A stretch of DNA of 64,000 bases, from positions 1,736,001-1,800,000 of the forward strand of contig NZ_JBEGIK010000001.1 of NCBI RefSeq assembly GCF_040675855.1, written 5' to 3'. This DNA comes from Microbacterium sp. LWH3-1.2 (GTDB lineage: Bacteria; Actinomycetota; Actinomycetes; Actinomycetales; Microbacteriaceae). The position numbers and the translations under genes are program-made. Under the pieces are notes generated by a model, which saw only the letters and a program-made list of their open reading frames with translations, did not search any database and was not told where the DNA came from. Below, in pieces: positions 26,162-37,061 of this stretch. Each line of letters starts with the position of its first letter. The stretch's first letter is position 1.

Positions 26162-27972
26162 GCACGACGGTGACCGGAACGAGCGGCGAAGACCGCTCCG
26201 ACTACACGCGCGCCGAGAGCACGGCGATCCGCAAGCGCTCGCTGCGCCTGCTCGGCTCGCTCATCACCCCGGTGCGGGGGCAGCTGATCCTCGCGGGCGT
26301 CGTGCTCGTGGTCTCGACCGCACTGCGCGTCGCGGGGCCGTGGCTCATCGGCGTGGGCATCAACAACGCGCTGCCCGCCGCGGTGGAGCGCATGGATTGG
26401 GCGCCGACGATCCTCGTGGTGCTCGTGTACCTCGTGACCGCGCTCGGCGGCGCCGCCCTCATCGGGTGGTACGTCGTCGTCGCGGCGCGCCTCACCCAGG
26501 CGATCATGTTGGACCTGCGCAAGCGCATCTTCCTGCACACGCAGCGGCTGAGCCTGGAGTTCCACGAGTCGTACACGTCGGGCCGCATCATCTCGCGGCA
26601 GACGAGCGACCTCGACACCATCCGCGAACTCCTCGACGGCGGACTCAACGAGCTGGTCTCGGGCATCCTGTACGGCGCGTTCACGCTGATCGCGCTGTTC
26701 ATCGTGGACTGGCAGTCGGGCCTGATCCTCACGTTCATGGGCATCCCGCTCTTCCTCCTGATGCGCTGGTTCTACACCCGCTCGCAGCTCGTGTACCGGG
26801 AGTCGCGCGTCATCAGCGCGAAGGTGATCGTGAAGTTCGTCGAGACGATGACGGGCATCCGCGCCGTGAAGGCCTTCCGCAAGGAGGGCCGCAACGACGA
26901 GGAGTTCGGCGGTCTGGCGATGGACTACCGCGACGTCAACATGCGCTCGATCCGCCTGTTCGGCACGTTCGAGCCGGGGCTCATGGCCGTGGCGTCGTTC
27001 ACCCTCGCGATCGTCATCGCGTGGGGCGGCATCCGTGTCGTCGACGGCGCGATGGAGATCGGCTTCCTGCTGTCGGCCGTGCTGTACGTCCGCAACTTCT
27101 TCTCGCCGCTCCAGGAGGTCGCGTTCTTCCTGAACTCGTACCAGTCCGCGACGGCGGCGCTCGAGAAGGTGTCGGGCGTCCTGGAGGAGGAGCCCACGGT
27201 TCCGGACCCCAAGACCCCGGTCGACCTGTGGGAGGCGAAAGGGCACATCCGGTTCGACGACGTGCTGTTCGGGTACTCCCAGGACCGCGTCATCCTTCCG
27301 GATTTCTCGCTCGACATCCCGGCCGGTCAGACGATCGCACTCGTCGGCACGACGGGTGCCGGCAAGTCGACGCTCGCCAAGCTCGTGTCGCGGTTCTACG
27401 ACCCGACACGCGGCGCGGTGACGCTCGACGGTGTGGATCTGCGCAACCTGCACCCGAAGGATCTCCGCCGCGCGATCGTCATGGTCACCCAGGAGGCCTA
27501 CCTGTTCAGCGGAACAGTCGCCGACAACATCGCGTTGGGCAAGCCCGACGCGACGATGGACGAGATCCAGGCTGCGGCGCGCGCGGTGGGAGCGGATGCC
27601 TTCATCCAGGCCCTTCCCGACGGCTACGCGACCGACGTCAACAAGCGCGGCGGTCGCGTGTCGGCGGGTCAGCGTCAGCTGATCTCGTTCGCGCGGGCGT
27701 TCCTCGCGAACCCGGCGGTGCTGATCCTCGACGAGGCGACGGCGTCGCTCGACATCCCGTCGGAGCGTCAGATCCAGGACGCGCTGCAGACGCTGCTCGC
27801 CGACCGCACCGCGATCATCATCGCGCACCGCCTCTCGACGGTCGCGATCGCGGACCGCGTGCTGGTCATGGAGCATGGCGAGATCATCGAGGACGACACC
27901 CCCGAGCAGCTCATCGGCGGCACCGGCAAGTTCGCCCAGCTCCACGCCGCGTGGCAGGAGTCGCTCGTCTAG
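26158..27972 (+). CDS. ABC exporter subunit with catalytic ATPase site (TMD-NBD half transporter 2)
   Basis: The 604-residue partner has six membrane helices in the first 320 residues and an NBD with Walker A G-T-T-G-A-G-K403 and Walker B L-I-L-D-E526 keeping the catalytic Glu. Its signature is altered to V-S-A-G-Q. Combined with the intact signature of the other subunit, one site is fully consensus and the other degenerate. The GTG at 26158 overlaps the upstream stop (GTGA) and has GGGAGG seven bases before it; a TTG at 26143 is less likely. The two genes are surely one operon. Confidence 0.9.
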   Translation: MSTTVTGTSGEDRSDYTRAESTAIRKRSLRLLGSLITPVRGQLILAGVVLVVSTALRVAGPWLIGVGINNALPAAVERMDWAPTILVVLVYLVTALGGAALIGWYVVVAARLTQAIMLDLRKRIFLHTQRLSLEFHESYTSGRIISRQTSDLDTIRELLDGGLNELVSGILYGAFTLIALFIVDWQSGLILTFMGIPLFLLMRWFYTRSQLVYRESRVISAKVIVKFVETMTGIRAVKAFRKEGRNDEEFGGLAMDYRDVNMRSIRLFGTFEPGLMAVASFTLAIVIAWGGIRVVDGAMEIGFLLSAVLYVRNFFSPLQEVAFFLNSYQSATAALEKVSGVLEEEPTVPDPKTPVDLWEAKGHIRFDDVLFGYSQDRVILPDFSLDIPAGQTIALVGTTGAGKSTLAKLVSRFYDPTRGAVTLDGVDLRNLHPKDLRRAIVMVTQEAYLFSGTVADNIALGKPDATMDEIQAAARAVGADAFIQALPDGYATDVNKRGGRVSAGQRQLISFARAFLANPAVLILDEATASLDIPSERQIQDALQTLLADRTAIIIAHRLSTVAIADRVLVMEHGEIIEDDTPEQLIGGTGKFAQLHAAWQESLV

Positions 27973-27991
27973 CCCGGTCCGACGTCGACCC

Positions 27992-28037
27992 CGGATGCCC
28001 CGGCCCCCTGTCCACACACTCAGGGCCGGGGCATCCG
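27992..28037 (+). terminator. Hairpin terminator of the ABC exporter operon
   Basis: Perfect 15-bp arms CGGATGCCCCGGCCC and GGGCCGGGGCATCCG enclose 16 bases, starting 20 bases after the stop. The outer part of the stem is the CGGATGC word that is over-represented across the window. Confidence 0.75.
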
Positions 28038-28082
28038 CCGTCTCGGCGAAGCCGGCCGATCACGGACATCCGGTGTCCCGCG

Positions 28083-28197
28083 GCTCGCCTGTCACAAAGC
28101 GTCGCGAGATGCGGCACATTGTGACAGGTGAGCACATCCCGGGGCGGCTCACCTGTCACAAGGTGCCGCGCGGGGCGACCCTTCGTGACAGGTGAGC
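28083..28197. repeat. Two copies of an interspersed palindromic repeat (CTCACCTGTCACAA family)
   Basis: Copy 1 (28083-28133) has arms GCTCGCCTGTCACAA and TTGTGACAGGTGAGC. Copy 2 (28147-28197) has GCTCACCTGTCACAA and TTCGTGACAGGTGAGC. Each pair is separated by about 20 variable bases. Three further copies lie at 59885-60083. The position between genes and the conserved stems suggest a REP-like element. Confidence 0.75.
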
Positions 28198-28223
28198 GAT
28201 TGCTGGCCGGGGAGTGAGAAACC

Positions 28224-29138
28224 TCAGACGTACGCGATCGAGACCGCGTGGGCGAGCGGATGCTGCGGTGCGAGGTCCGCGAGTGCCGCGGCGCCGTCGA
28301 TGCCGTGGCCGAGGGGCTCGACGAGCGTGACGTCGAACTCGCTCGCGGCGATGTGCGACGCGAACGCCTCGCGCAGCTGCGGGGAGCGGAAGACGCCGCC
28401 GATCGCGCAGGCGGCGAACTGCTCGCCAGGCTCGTCGGAGCGCACGTGGCGCAGCGCCGTCTCGACGCTGTGCGCGAGCTCACCGCCGGCTCGCACCGTG
28501 ATGTCCTGCGACACCGCGTCGCCCTCCGTCGCGAGGCGCGAGACGTGCGCCGCGAAGGACGCGATCACGCTCACCCGCTCGGGGTCGGACTGCAGCTGGA
28601 TGTACGCCTGGCTGAGGTCGGGCCAGCGCTCCTCGGCCACCGTGCGCAGCGCCGTCGCCGGCCCGCGACCGTCGTACTCGCGCATCACGGCGTCGAGGGA
28701 CTCGCGCCCGATCCAGTAGCCGCTGCCCGCGTCACCCATCAGATAGCCCCACCCGTCGACCCGCGCCACCCGCGACGCGCCCACGGCGAGTGTCACGACG
28801 CCGGTGCCCGCCGCGACGACGGCGCCCCGCGTGTCGCCGAGCGCGCCGAGGAACGAGGTCGTCGAATCGTGCGCCAGGATCACCTCGCGCACCGCGGGGT
28901 CGTCGATGCGGGCGAGGAGGGCCGCAGCATCCGATTCCCGCGTGGTGAGGCCCGAGACACCGGCGCTCACGACGGAGACCTCGGCGCCCGTCCGCTCGAT
29001 CGCGGCGCGGGTGACGGCGGCGAGCTGGGGGATGAGCGGCTCGCCGGTGCGGATGCCCGGGAACACGAAGTCGTGCTCGCGCACGCGCACTTTGATGCCG
29101 GTCTGGCCCGCGTCGATCGCGATCACCGCGGCGGTCAC
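28224..29138 (-). CDS. BadF/BadG-type sugar kinase, probably N-acetylglucosamine kinase
   Basis: The 304-residue protein belongs to the ASKHA ATPase family. The N-terminal phosphate-1 motif is A-I-D-A-G-Q-T-G-I-K, followed by A-H-D-S-T-T-S-F, V-V-A-A-G-T-G-V-V (phosphate-2) and G-W-G-Y-L-M-G-D-A-G-S-G-Y-W-I-G, the signature of GlcNAc/glucosamine kinases of the BcrAD/BadF/BadG group. GTG at 29138 is coupled to the small ORF upstream (GTGA). With the ROK kinase at 40263 it would be a second amino-sugar kinase in the window. Substrate specificity is inferred from family. Confidence 0.8.
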   Translation of the reverse strand: MTAAVIAIDAGQTGIKVRVREHDFVFPGIRTGEPLIPQLAAVTRAAIERTGAEVSVVSAGVSGLTTRESDAAALLARIDDPAVREVILAHDSTTSFLGALGDTRGAVVAAGTGVVTLAVGASRVARVDGWGYLMGDAGSGYWIGRESLDAVMREYDGRGPATALRTVAEERWPDLSQAYIQLQSDPERVSVIASFAAHVSRLATEGDAVSQDITVRAGGELAHSVETALRHVRSDEPGEQFAACAIGGVFRSPQLREAFASHIAASEFDVTLVEPLGHGIDGAAALADLAPQHPLAHAVSIAYV

Positions 29139-29266
29139 GCGACCCCCGCCGGGAGGGCCGTGCGCTCCGCGCGGAGATGCTCGTCCGCGGGCTTGCCGCA
29201 TGCGCAGTCGTCGTTCGCGCGAGGTTCCTCCACGGAGTACGCCCGCGCGGGAATGTCCCACGACAT
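29135..29266 (-). CDS. Small 43-residue protein with a C-x-C-G-K motif, coupled to the BadF kinase
   Basis: The ORF M-S-W-D-I-P-A-R-A-Y-S-V-E-E ends in L-P-A-G-V-A and contains C-A-C-G-K-P-A-D-E-H, which could bind a metal. GAGGGGGG lies upstream of the ATG, and its TGA overlaps the kinase GTG. The coupling and the non-random composition argue that it is translated, but it is short and I know no named family. Confidence 0.45.
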   Translation of the reverse strand: MSWDIPARAYSVEEPRANDDCACGKPADEHLRAERTALPAGVA

Positions 29267-29442
29267 CAATCCCCCCCTCACGCGCGCTGTTCGCGCGCCT
29301 CGAACATGATCCTGTCGTACCGCAGTTGCTCGTCGCCCGAAACCTCACAGGGCAAGGACCAGCTGTTCGGCCGGTCTGGGAAGAGGCCATGGGGCGGCTG
29401 CTGCCGTGATGCCCTGGCAGATCCAGCGCCGAGGCGCGGCTG

Positions 29443-30411
29443 CTAGAGCAGGTCGCCGAAGAAGCGGGCTTGCTTCGGGAACTGGAACGCCTGGCCGCCC
29501 TCGTGACCGTTGTGCGTGTAGACCTCGATCTGCTTCGTCGCGGTCGAGTGGCGGTTGAACGCCGCGTACACGGTGGACGGCGGGCAGATGGTGTCCATGA
29601 GCGCGACGGAGTAGAGGGCCGCAGCATCCGCTCGCTTCGCCATGTTCACGCCGTCGAAGTACGACAGCGTCTCGAACACGCGCTCGTCGCGACCGCGGTG
29701 GACCGCGAGATAGCGCACGACCTCCTGGTACGGGTCATCGCCCGTGAGGCCGACGGCGCGCTCGAAGTGGCAGAGGAACGGCACGTCGGGCATGACGGCG
29801 ACGATGTCGTCCGACAGGCCTGCCGCTGCGATCGCGATGCCGCCGCCCTGGCTCGCGCCGCACAGTGCGATGCGGCCGGCATCGATCTGCGGCAGCGTGC
29901 GCACCGCGTCGACAGCGCGCACGGCATCCGTGAAGACGCGGCGGTAGTAGTACGTCTCAGGGTCCTCGATGCCGCGCGTCATGAAGCCCGACGAGGAGGG
30001 TCCGGTGCCGTGCGGGTCGAGGGTGTCGCCGCCGGAGCCCCACATCGATCCCTGGCCGCGAGTGTCCATGAAGAGGTGCGCGTAACCCGCGGCTGCCCAG
30101 CCGAGGCGCTCGCCGGCGAGACCGCGTCCGCCGCCGTAGCCCTGGTACTCGACGACCGCGGGGAGCGGGCCCCCGGCGCCGGTGGGGAGCGTCAGCCACG
30201 CCTTGATCGGGTCGCCGCCGAAGCCGGGGAACGTCACGTCGAAGATGTCGACCAGTGCGTACGGCGTCTCGAGGCGCACGAGGTCGGGGGACGCATCCCA
30301 CTGCCGCGACTGCGCGAGGGTCTCGGCCCAGAAGGCGTCGAAGTCGGCGGGTTCGCGAACGTCGGGGGCGTAGTCCGCGAGTTCCGCGGGGGACAGATCG
30401 AATCTCGGCAC
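29443..30411 (-). CDS. Acetylxylan esterase / cephalosporin-C deacetylase family hydrolase
   Basis: This 322-residue cytoplasmic alpha/beta hydrolase is of the AXE1 (CE7) type and removes acetyl groups from xylo-oligosaccharides and related esters. The nucleophile motif is G-A-S187-Q-G-G, followed by D273 in L-M-D-T-I-C-P-P-S-T and H303 in T-H-N-G-H-E-G-G, a complete triad. Other CE7 hallmarks are Y-Q-G-Y-G-G and D-T-R-G-Q-G. Length equals the family norm of about 320. No signal peptide is seen, so it acts on imported oligosaccharides. It stands alone on the minus strand. Confidence 0.9.
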   Translation of the reverse strand: MPRFDLSPAELADYAPDVREPADFDAFWAETLAQSRQWDASPDLVRLETPYALVDIFDVTFPGFGGDPIKAWLTLPTGAGGPLPAVVEYQGYGGGRGLAGERLGWAAAGYAHLFMDTRGQGSMWGSGGDTLDPHGTGPSSSGFMTRGIEDPETYYYRRVFTDAVRAVDAVRTLPQIDAGRIALCGASQGGGIAIAAAGLSDDIVAVMPDVPFLCHFERAVGLTGDDPYQEVVRYLAVHRGRDERVFETLSYFDGVNMAKRADAAALYSVALMDTICPPSTVYAAFNRHSTATKQIEVYTHNGHEGGQAFQFPKQARFFGDLL

Positions 30412-30572
30412 GCGCTCACCCTAGCGCGTCGCGCGGAAGCGTTTCGACGCCGCAGGCCGAGAAGGCGACGGGGTCTCGATGGGGGAGGGGTATTCGAGGC
30501 CCCGCCGCCGGTCTCTGAGCGCCCGGCGGGCGCTGTGTGGGGAAGTCTTCGGGTCGATCGTGCGGCTTTGCG

Positions 30573-31025
30573 TCAGAGGCGGATCTCTGCGATGACTTCA
30601 CCGTACTCGGTCTCGCCGACCGGTGTGAAGCCCACGCGCTCGAAGAATGCCTGCGGACCGCCTTCGCCGGCCTCGTAGATGACGTTCACGTGGTCCATTC
30701 CGCGGTTCCGGGCCTCTTCGAGGAGCCCGGCCACCGCGAAGCGGCCGACGCCGCGGCCCTGGTCGTCGGCGTCGACGTTGATGCGCCAGAGCACCGAGCG
30801 GAAGTGCTCCTGCGGATCGTCGGGGTCGAAGTTGCCGCTGACGAAGGCGACGACCTCCTCGCCGTCGAGGACCACGCGCTGCCAGGTCGTCTGCGGGTTC
30901 ACGACCGTCGCGGCGATGCCGTAGCTCACCGGCGACAGGTACTCCTCCTGGCCGGGCTTGAGCGACATATTGTTGACCGCCACGATGGTCGCGGCGGACA
31001 GTTCGACGAGTCGCAGTTCACCCAT
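30573..31025 (-). CDS. GNAT family N-acetyltransferase
   Basis: The 150-residue protein shows the GNAT fold. The strand V-L-W-R-I-N-V-D-A-D-D-Q-G-R-G-V-G-R contains the acetyl-CoA binding R/Q-x-x-G-x-G/A motif, and A-F-F-E-R-V-G-F-T-P is the usual C-terminal helix and strand. The spacing resembles spermidine/diamine acetyltransferases, but the acceptor cannot be fixed. I start it at the ATG at 31025 rather than the longer frame reading M-P-D-L-A-M-G, because the family begins close to the first strand. Confidence 0.8.
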   Translation of the reverse strand: MGELRLVELSAATIVAVNNMSLKPGQEEYLSPVSYGIAATVVNPQTTWQRVVLDGEEVVAFVSGNFDPDDPQEHFRSVLWRINVDADDQGRGVGRFAVAGLLEEARNRGMDHVNVIYEAGEGGPQAFFERVGFTPVGETEYGEVIAEIRL

Positions 31026-31101
31026 GGACCACAGGCTAGCCCCCATGGCGAGATCCGGCATCGTCGGAGTCTCGGATTAACACGGAGTTCATACGGAGAA
31101 G

Positions 31102-31119
31102 TATCTTGACGTCGAGATA
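31102..31119. promoter_or_regulatory. MarR-type palindrome upstream of isocitrate dehydrogenase
   Basis: TATCTTGAC followed by GTCGAGATA is an 18-bp palindrome with one mismatch, 16 bases before a TAGGCT -10-like box at 31136. In Streptomyces the MarR-family regulator TamR is known to act on the isocitrate dehydrogenase and aconitase genes. The resemblance of this site to a MarR-family operator suggests comparable control, but the assignment is by analogy. Confidence 0.45.
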
Positions 31120-31171
31120 TCTCGGCCGCTTGCGATAGGCTGAACGCCGACCCGCAAGAAGGACGTGACTG

Positions 31172-33385
<2,214 letters not shown>

Positions 33386-33391
33386 CGACGA

Positions 33392-33437
33392 ACACGCGAG
33401 AGGGCCGGATGCTGCAGCATCCGGCCCTCTCGCGTGT
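33392..33437. terminator. Bidirectional terminator between icd and the L,D-transpeptidase gene
   Basis: A perfect 46-base palindrome (two 23-base arms beginning ACACGCGAGAGGGCCGG) lies between two convergent genes and can stop both. Its centre is CGGATGCTGCAGCATCCG, two back-to-back copies of the over-represented word. Confidence 0.85.
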
Positions 33438-33474
33438 GAAGCGTCCGAGGGGCGTCGTCGAGACGCGACACCTG

Positions 33475-35505
33475 TCAGGCGTGGACCCACACCTCGGTGC
33501 CGCGCGCCGTCCAGTCGTAGACGAACTTGGCGTCGTCGTTCCACATGTTGACGCAGCCATGGCTCTGCGGCACTCCGAGACGGCTGCGGAACGCCGAGGC
33601 GCCGTGGAACGCGATGTCCGGCGCGAACCACGTGATCCAGGGCACGTCCTTCGTGCAATAGCTGTTCACGGCGGCCGGGTTGTAGCACAGCGCGCCCATG
33701 TCCTGGACGCGGGTGTAGGCGTTCACGGTGAAATGGCCGGTGGGCGTCGGCGTGCCGGACAGCCCCGAAGAGATCGGGTACGAGCGGATCGCGCTGCCGT
33801 TCTCGAAGAGGGTCGCTGTCTGGCTGGACAGGTCTACCTCGATCGTGCGGGCGAGCGTCGCGACGACGGGCGCGACCTCGGTCACGGGCGTCTGGAACAC
33901 CGCGTCGCCCGTCGCCAGCTGGGCGGCGAAGTCTGAGGCCAGTCCGGAGGTGTCGCCGACCTCGCGTCCCGAGATCCCGGGCGCCTCCTCGCGGAGCACC
34001 TTGCCCGCCGAGTTGGTGATGACCGCGCCGTTCTCGGCCGGCCGGTCGACGGCCGCCGGAAGCCCGTCGACCACGGCCTGGATGGCCGCCTCGTCGGCGG
34101 TGATCTCGTAGGCGGCGTTCTCCGGATCGGGCGTGACGGTCAGCCAGGCGGCCAGCGTCGCCCGATCGATCGGGACGGTGCGCTCTTCGCCCACGTAGAA
34201 GCCGGCGGTGTCGAGCATGCCGTTCAGCTGCGCGGCGGTCGCATCGGCGGTCTCGGTCGAGATGGCGGCAGGGACGTCGGCGGAGACCGGGTCGAGCTGC
34301 ACGCGGGTCTCGCCGGCCTCGAATGCCGCCTGGATCGCGCCCTGGACGGCGGCCACGTCGATCCCGGTGCCGGCGACCGCGGGCGTTGAGACGTACGACG
34401 CGGTTGCCGCGTCGTACGCGAGCGTCGCTTCGGTGGCGTCGGTGTAGAGCTGCGGCGCGGCCTCGCGCAGTGCTTCGGTGGCCGCCGCGGGGTCGAGCTC
34501 GATCTCCGCGTCGGTCGTGGCGAACCACGCCGTCGGGTTCCACATCGGATGCTGTGCGAACGCGGCGTCGGCGAGCGCCTGGGCATCGACTGCAGCGCCG
34601 AGCTCGGCACCGGTGACCTCGGCGTCCTCGCCGGCGCCTGTGAGCACGACGGTCGTCTCGCCGAGGCGCTGCTCGATGGCCGCCGCAGCCGCGCCGGGTG
34701 TGAGCCAGCCGACCGGCACGCCGGCGACCGCGGTGCCGGGCGCGATGAGCACGAGCGACGAGACCACGAGCCCGACCACGGCCACGCCGGCCGCCGCGCT
34801 GATCCAGAGCGCCGTGTGCTTCTTCTTCGGCTGGGGCTCGGCGGGCGCCCACGCGAAGGCGGGCGAGCCGTCCGCGGGAGCGGTAGCGGTGCCGACGGCG
34901 GTCGCCGTCTCGGCGGAGAGATCCGCAGTGGGCGCGAGAGCGGTCGCGGCTGCCGGCGTCAGCACGGCGGTCGCGACGGCGACGGTCTCTGCGTCGGTGT
35001 CGGTGTCGGTGGTGACGGATGCCTCGACCTGGGTGTCCTCGCCCTCGGGCTCGACCTTCGCGTCGTGTTCCGCCTCCGGCTCGGGGTCCGGGTGCGCTTC
35101 GGGGTCGGCGTCGTCCGCAGGCTCGGCCTCGCCCTCGGGCTCGACCTTCGCGTCGTGTTCCGCCTCCGGCTCGGGGTCCGGGTGCGCTTCGGGGTCGGCG
35201 TCGTCCGCAGGCTCGGCCTCGCCCTCGGGCTCGACCTTCGCGTCGTGTTCCGCCTCCGGCTCGGGGTCGTCGGGTTGCGCCGGCGCGTCCGCGCTGTCGG
35301 CTGCGGGGGAGTCATCCGCGACCGCGGGCGCGGCGGGCTCTGCCGTTTCGGCGTCCGCCGGGGGCTCCGCATCCGTCTCGTCCACCGCCTCAGGTGCCGC
35401 AGTGTCCGCCGCTGCGGTCTGCTCGTCCTCGACGGCCTGCTCGGCCTGGACGGCGTCGCCGACGGACGCCTTTCCGGCCTGCGACTCGGTCGCCAGATTC
35501 GTCAC
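33475..35505 (-). CDS. Membrane-anchored L,D-transpeptidase with PG-binding repeats
   Basis: This enzyme of about 676 residues makes 3-3 crosslinks in peptidoglycan. A very acidic, repeat-rich cytoplasmic N-terminus (about 1-225) precedes one membrane helix (about 233-255), two extracellular PG-binding (VanW-type) domains and a C-terminal YkuD domain. The catalytic motif is H-G-A-S-A-F ... S-H-G-C651-V-N-M. The stop is close to the convergent icd terminator. I prefer the GTG at 35505, preceded by GGGGGTG; an ATG at 35541 would add 12 residues and lacks a binding site. Confidence 0.9.
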   Translation of the reverse strand: MTNLATESQAGKASVGDAVQAEQAVEDEQTAAADTAAPEAVDETDAEPPADAETAEPAAPAVADDSPAADSADAPAQPDDPEPEAEHDAKVEPEGEAEPADDADPEAHPDPEPEAEHDAKVEPEGEAEPADDADPEAHPDPEPEAEHDAKVEPEGEDTQVEASVTTDTDTDAETVAVATAVLTPAAATALAPTADLSAETATAVGTATAPADGSPAFAWAPAEPQPKKKHTALWISAAAGVAVVGLVVSSLVLIAPGTAVAGVPVGWLTPGAAAAAIEQRLGETTVVLTGAGEDAEVTGAELGAAVDAQALADAAFAQHPMWNPTAWFATTDAEIELDPAAATEALREAAPQLYTDATEATLAYDAATASYVSTPAVAGTGIDVAAVQGAIQAAFEAGETRVQLDPVSADVPAAISTETADATAAQLNGMLDTAGFYVGEERTVPIDRATLAAWLTVTPDPENAAYEITADEAAIQAVVDGLPAAVDRPAENGAVITNSAGKVLREEAPGISGREVGDTSGLASDFAAQLATGDAVFQTPVTEVAPVVATLARTIEVDLSSQTATLFENGSAIRSYPISSGLSGTPTPTGHFTVNAYTRVQDMGALCYNPAAVNSYCTKDVPWITWFAPDIAFHGASAFRSRLGVPQSHGCVNMWNDDAKFVYDWTARGTEVWVHA
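35039..35268 (-). repeat. Perfect 90-bp coding tandem repeat in the L,D-transpeptidase N-terminus
   Basis: Two identical 90-bp units (from about 35039 and 35129) and a partial third (from about 35219, roughly 48 bp) encode a 30-residue acidic unit containing E-P-E-A-E-H-D-A-K-V-E-P-E-G-E. Identity at DNA level points to recent expansion, and copy number may vary between strains without breaking the frame. Confidence 0.9.
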
Positions 35506-35702
35506 GCCACACCCCCGACTGTGATCCACGCTTCCCCCCATGGTAGGCGACTCGCCCGGGTGCTGAGGTCACGTCCTGGTCACGCACGAACCGCCGGTCA
35601 CGACCGGAAACGCGCGCCCAACCCCGTAACGATCGCGACACGGCGGATCACGGTTTTGTAAAGCATCCGCTCAAATACCCCTGAAGGGCTTGCGGAAAGA
35701 TG

Positions 35703-35721
35703 GTTCGTAAGGTCTACTAAC
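35703..35721. promoter_or_regulatory. Candidate ROK operator at the start of the ROK regulator gene
   Basis: GTTCGTA and TACTAAC form a 6-of-7 inverted repeat around AGGTC, ending five bases before the ATG at 35726. On the minus strand, bases 35721-35707 read GTTAGTAGACCTTAC. The pattern GTTAG-N-A-N2-C-N-TTAC recurs at 48845-48859, directly before the hexosaminidase start. The location is suited to repression. Confidence 0.5.
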
Positions 35722-35725
35722 AAAC

Positions 35726-36925
35726 ATGTCCCACACGGAAGCGCGACGCGGGCCCTCCCATTTCGACGCGTCGCAGAGCCCCGCCACGAGCACCCGCGCC
35801 TTCATGCCCGGGCGTTCGCTCCGCCAGGGCGCGAAGGTCCTGCCCGAGCACGCTCGCGGCCACAACCGCTCGCTCGTGCTGCAGACCCTGTTCCACCAGG
35901 GCGCCATGAGCCGCGCAGATCTGTCCCGCGAGACGGGGCTCACCCGGGTCACGATCTCCGATCTCGTCGCCGAGCTCATCGCGGACGGGTTCGTCGCCGA
36001 GATCGGCGTACGCGAAGCCTCGGGGCCCGGCAAGCCGGCGATCCTCGTCGACCTCGACCACGCCGGGCACCGGATCGTCGGGCTCGACCTCTCCGGGAGC
36101 GACACCTTCATCGGCGCCGTCCTCACGCTCGACGGCGGCATCGTCGCGCGTCGCGAGGTCGCGGTGCCCGACGCCGATGCCCTCGTCGACACCGTCGTGG
36201 AGCTCGCCCGCGCCCTCGTCGCCGACTCCCACGCACCCGTGCTCGGCATCGGCGTCGGCACCCCCGGTGTCGTCGACGACCGCGGCGTCATCCTCACGGC
36301 GCCGAACTTCGGCTGGGCCGGGTTCGACCTCGAAGGTGCGCTGCGCGGCGCGCTCGGAGTCCCCGTCCTCGTCGCGAACGACGCCAACGCCGCCGTCCTG
36401 GCCGAGTACACGTTCGGCGGCGCGCCCGACGACGTGCTCCTCGTCAAGGTCGGCCGGGGTGTCGGCTCGGGTCTTCTGCTCGCCGGTCAGCCCATGCGCG
36501 GCAGCCGCTTCGCCGCGGGCGAGATCGGCCATGTCACGGTCGGCACGGATGGCGGCCCGCAGTGCGCGTGCGGCAAGGTCGGATGCCTCGAGGCTTGGCT
36601 CTCGGTGCCCTCGCTGACCTCGCGGCTGAGCGCGGCGGCCGATCCCGCCGACCACGAGGGCATCCTCCGCGACGCGGGGGAGCGGCTCGGCATCGCGCTC
36701 GCCCCCGTGGTCGGCGCCCTCGACGTGTCGGAGATCGTCCTCTCCGGCCCCCCCGAACTCCTCGGCGGCTCCCTCGCGGAGCAGACCGTCGAGACACTCC
36801 GTGCGCGCACGCTCGCGCCGTCCGTCGACGAAGGCGTGCGAGTGCGGATGACGGAGCAAGGCCAGGACATCGTCCTGCGCGGCGCCGCCGTCATGGTCCT
36901 GTCCGGACAACTCGGGGTGTCCTGA
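35726..36925 (+). CDS. ROK family transcriptional repressor of amino-sugar genes
   Basis: The 399-residue protein has an N-terminal winged helix (about residues 50-105: M-S-R-A-D-L-S-R-E-T-G-L-T-R-V-T) fused to a ROK sugar-binding domain. The zinc motif C280-A-C-G-K-V-G-C287-L-E is present. Its ATP site looks less conserved than in the kinase at 40263, as expected for a regulator. It is the first gene of a plus-strand run with the sugar ABC importer, kinase and nagB, so it probably represses that set and itself in the absence of an amino-sugar ligand. Confidence 0.88.
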   Translation: MSHTEARRGPSHFDASQSPATSTRAFMPGRSLRQGAKVLPEHARGHNRSLVLQTLFHQGAMSRADLSRETGLTRVTISDLVAELIADGFVAEIGVREASGPGKPAILVDLDHAGHRIVGLDLSGSDTFIGAVLTLDGGIVARREVAVPDADALVDTVVELARALVADSHAPVLGIGVGTPGVVDDRGVILTAPNFGWAGFDLEGALRGALGVPVLVANDANAAVLAEYTFGGAPDDVLLVKVGRGVGSGLLLAGQPMRGSRFAAGEIGHVTVGTDGGPQCACGKVGCLEAWLSVPSLTSRLSAAADPADHEGILRDAGERLGIALAPVVGALDVSEIVLSGPPELLGGSLAEQTVETLRARTLAPSVDEGVRVRMTEQGQDIVLRGAAVMVLSGQLGVS

Positions 36926-37061
36926 CACTGCGCGACTCCCCGACGGATCCCCCCGGATCCCACAACAACACGGAAGCTCCCCGCGGAGCCTCCTCACCCG
37001 CGGGTGGGTCACCCGGCCCATCCGAGACACCAAGAGAACACCGAAGATGAAGGAAGACACC

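Noticed and set aside
29267-29442. Short open frame ending R-Y-D-R-I-M-F-E-A-R-E-Q-R-A upstream of the small CxC ORF
   Set aside because: It has no start codon with a ribosome binding site in its open part. It could be the remnant of a gene end, but this cannot be supported.
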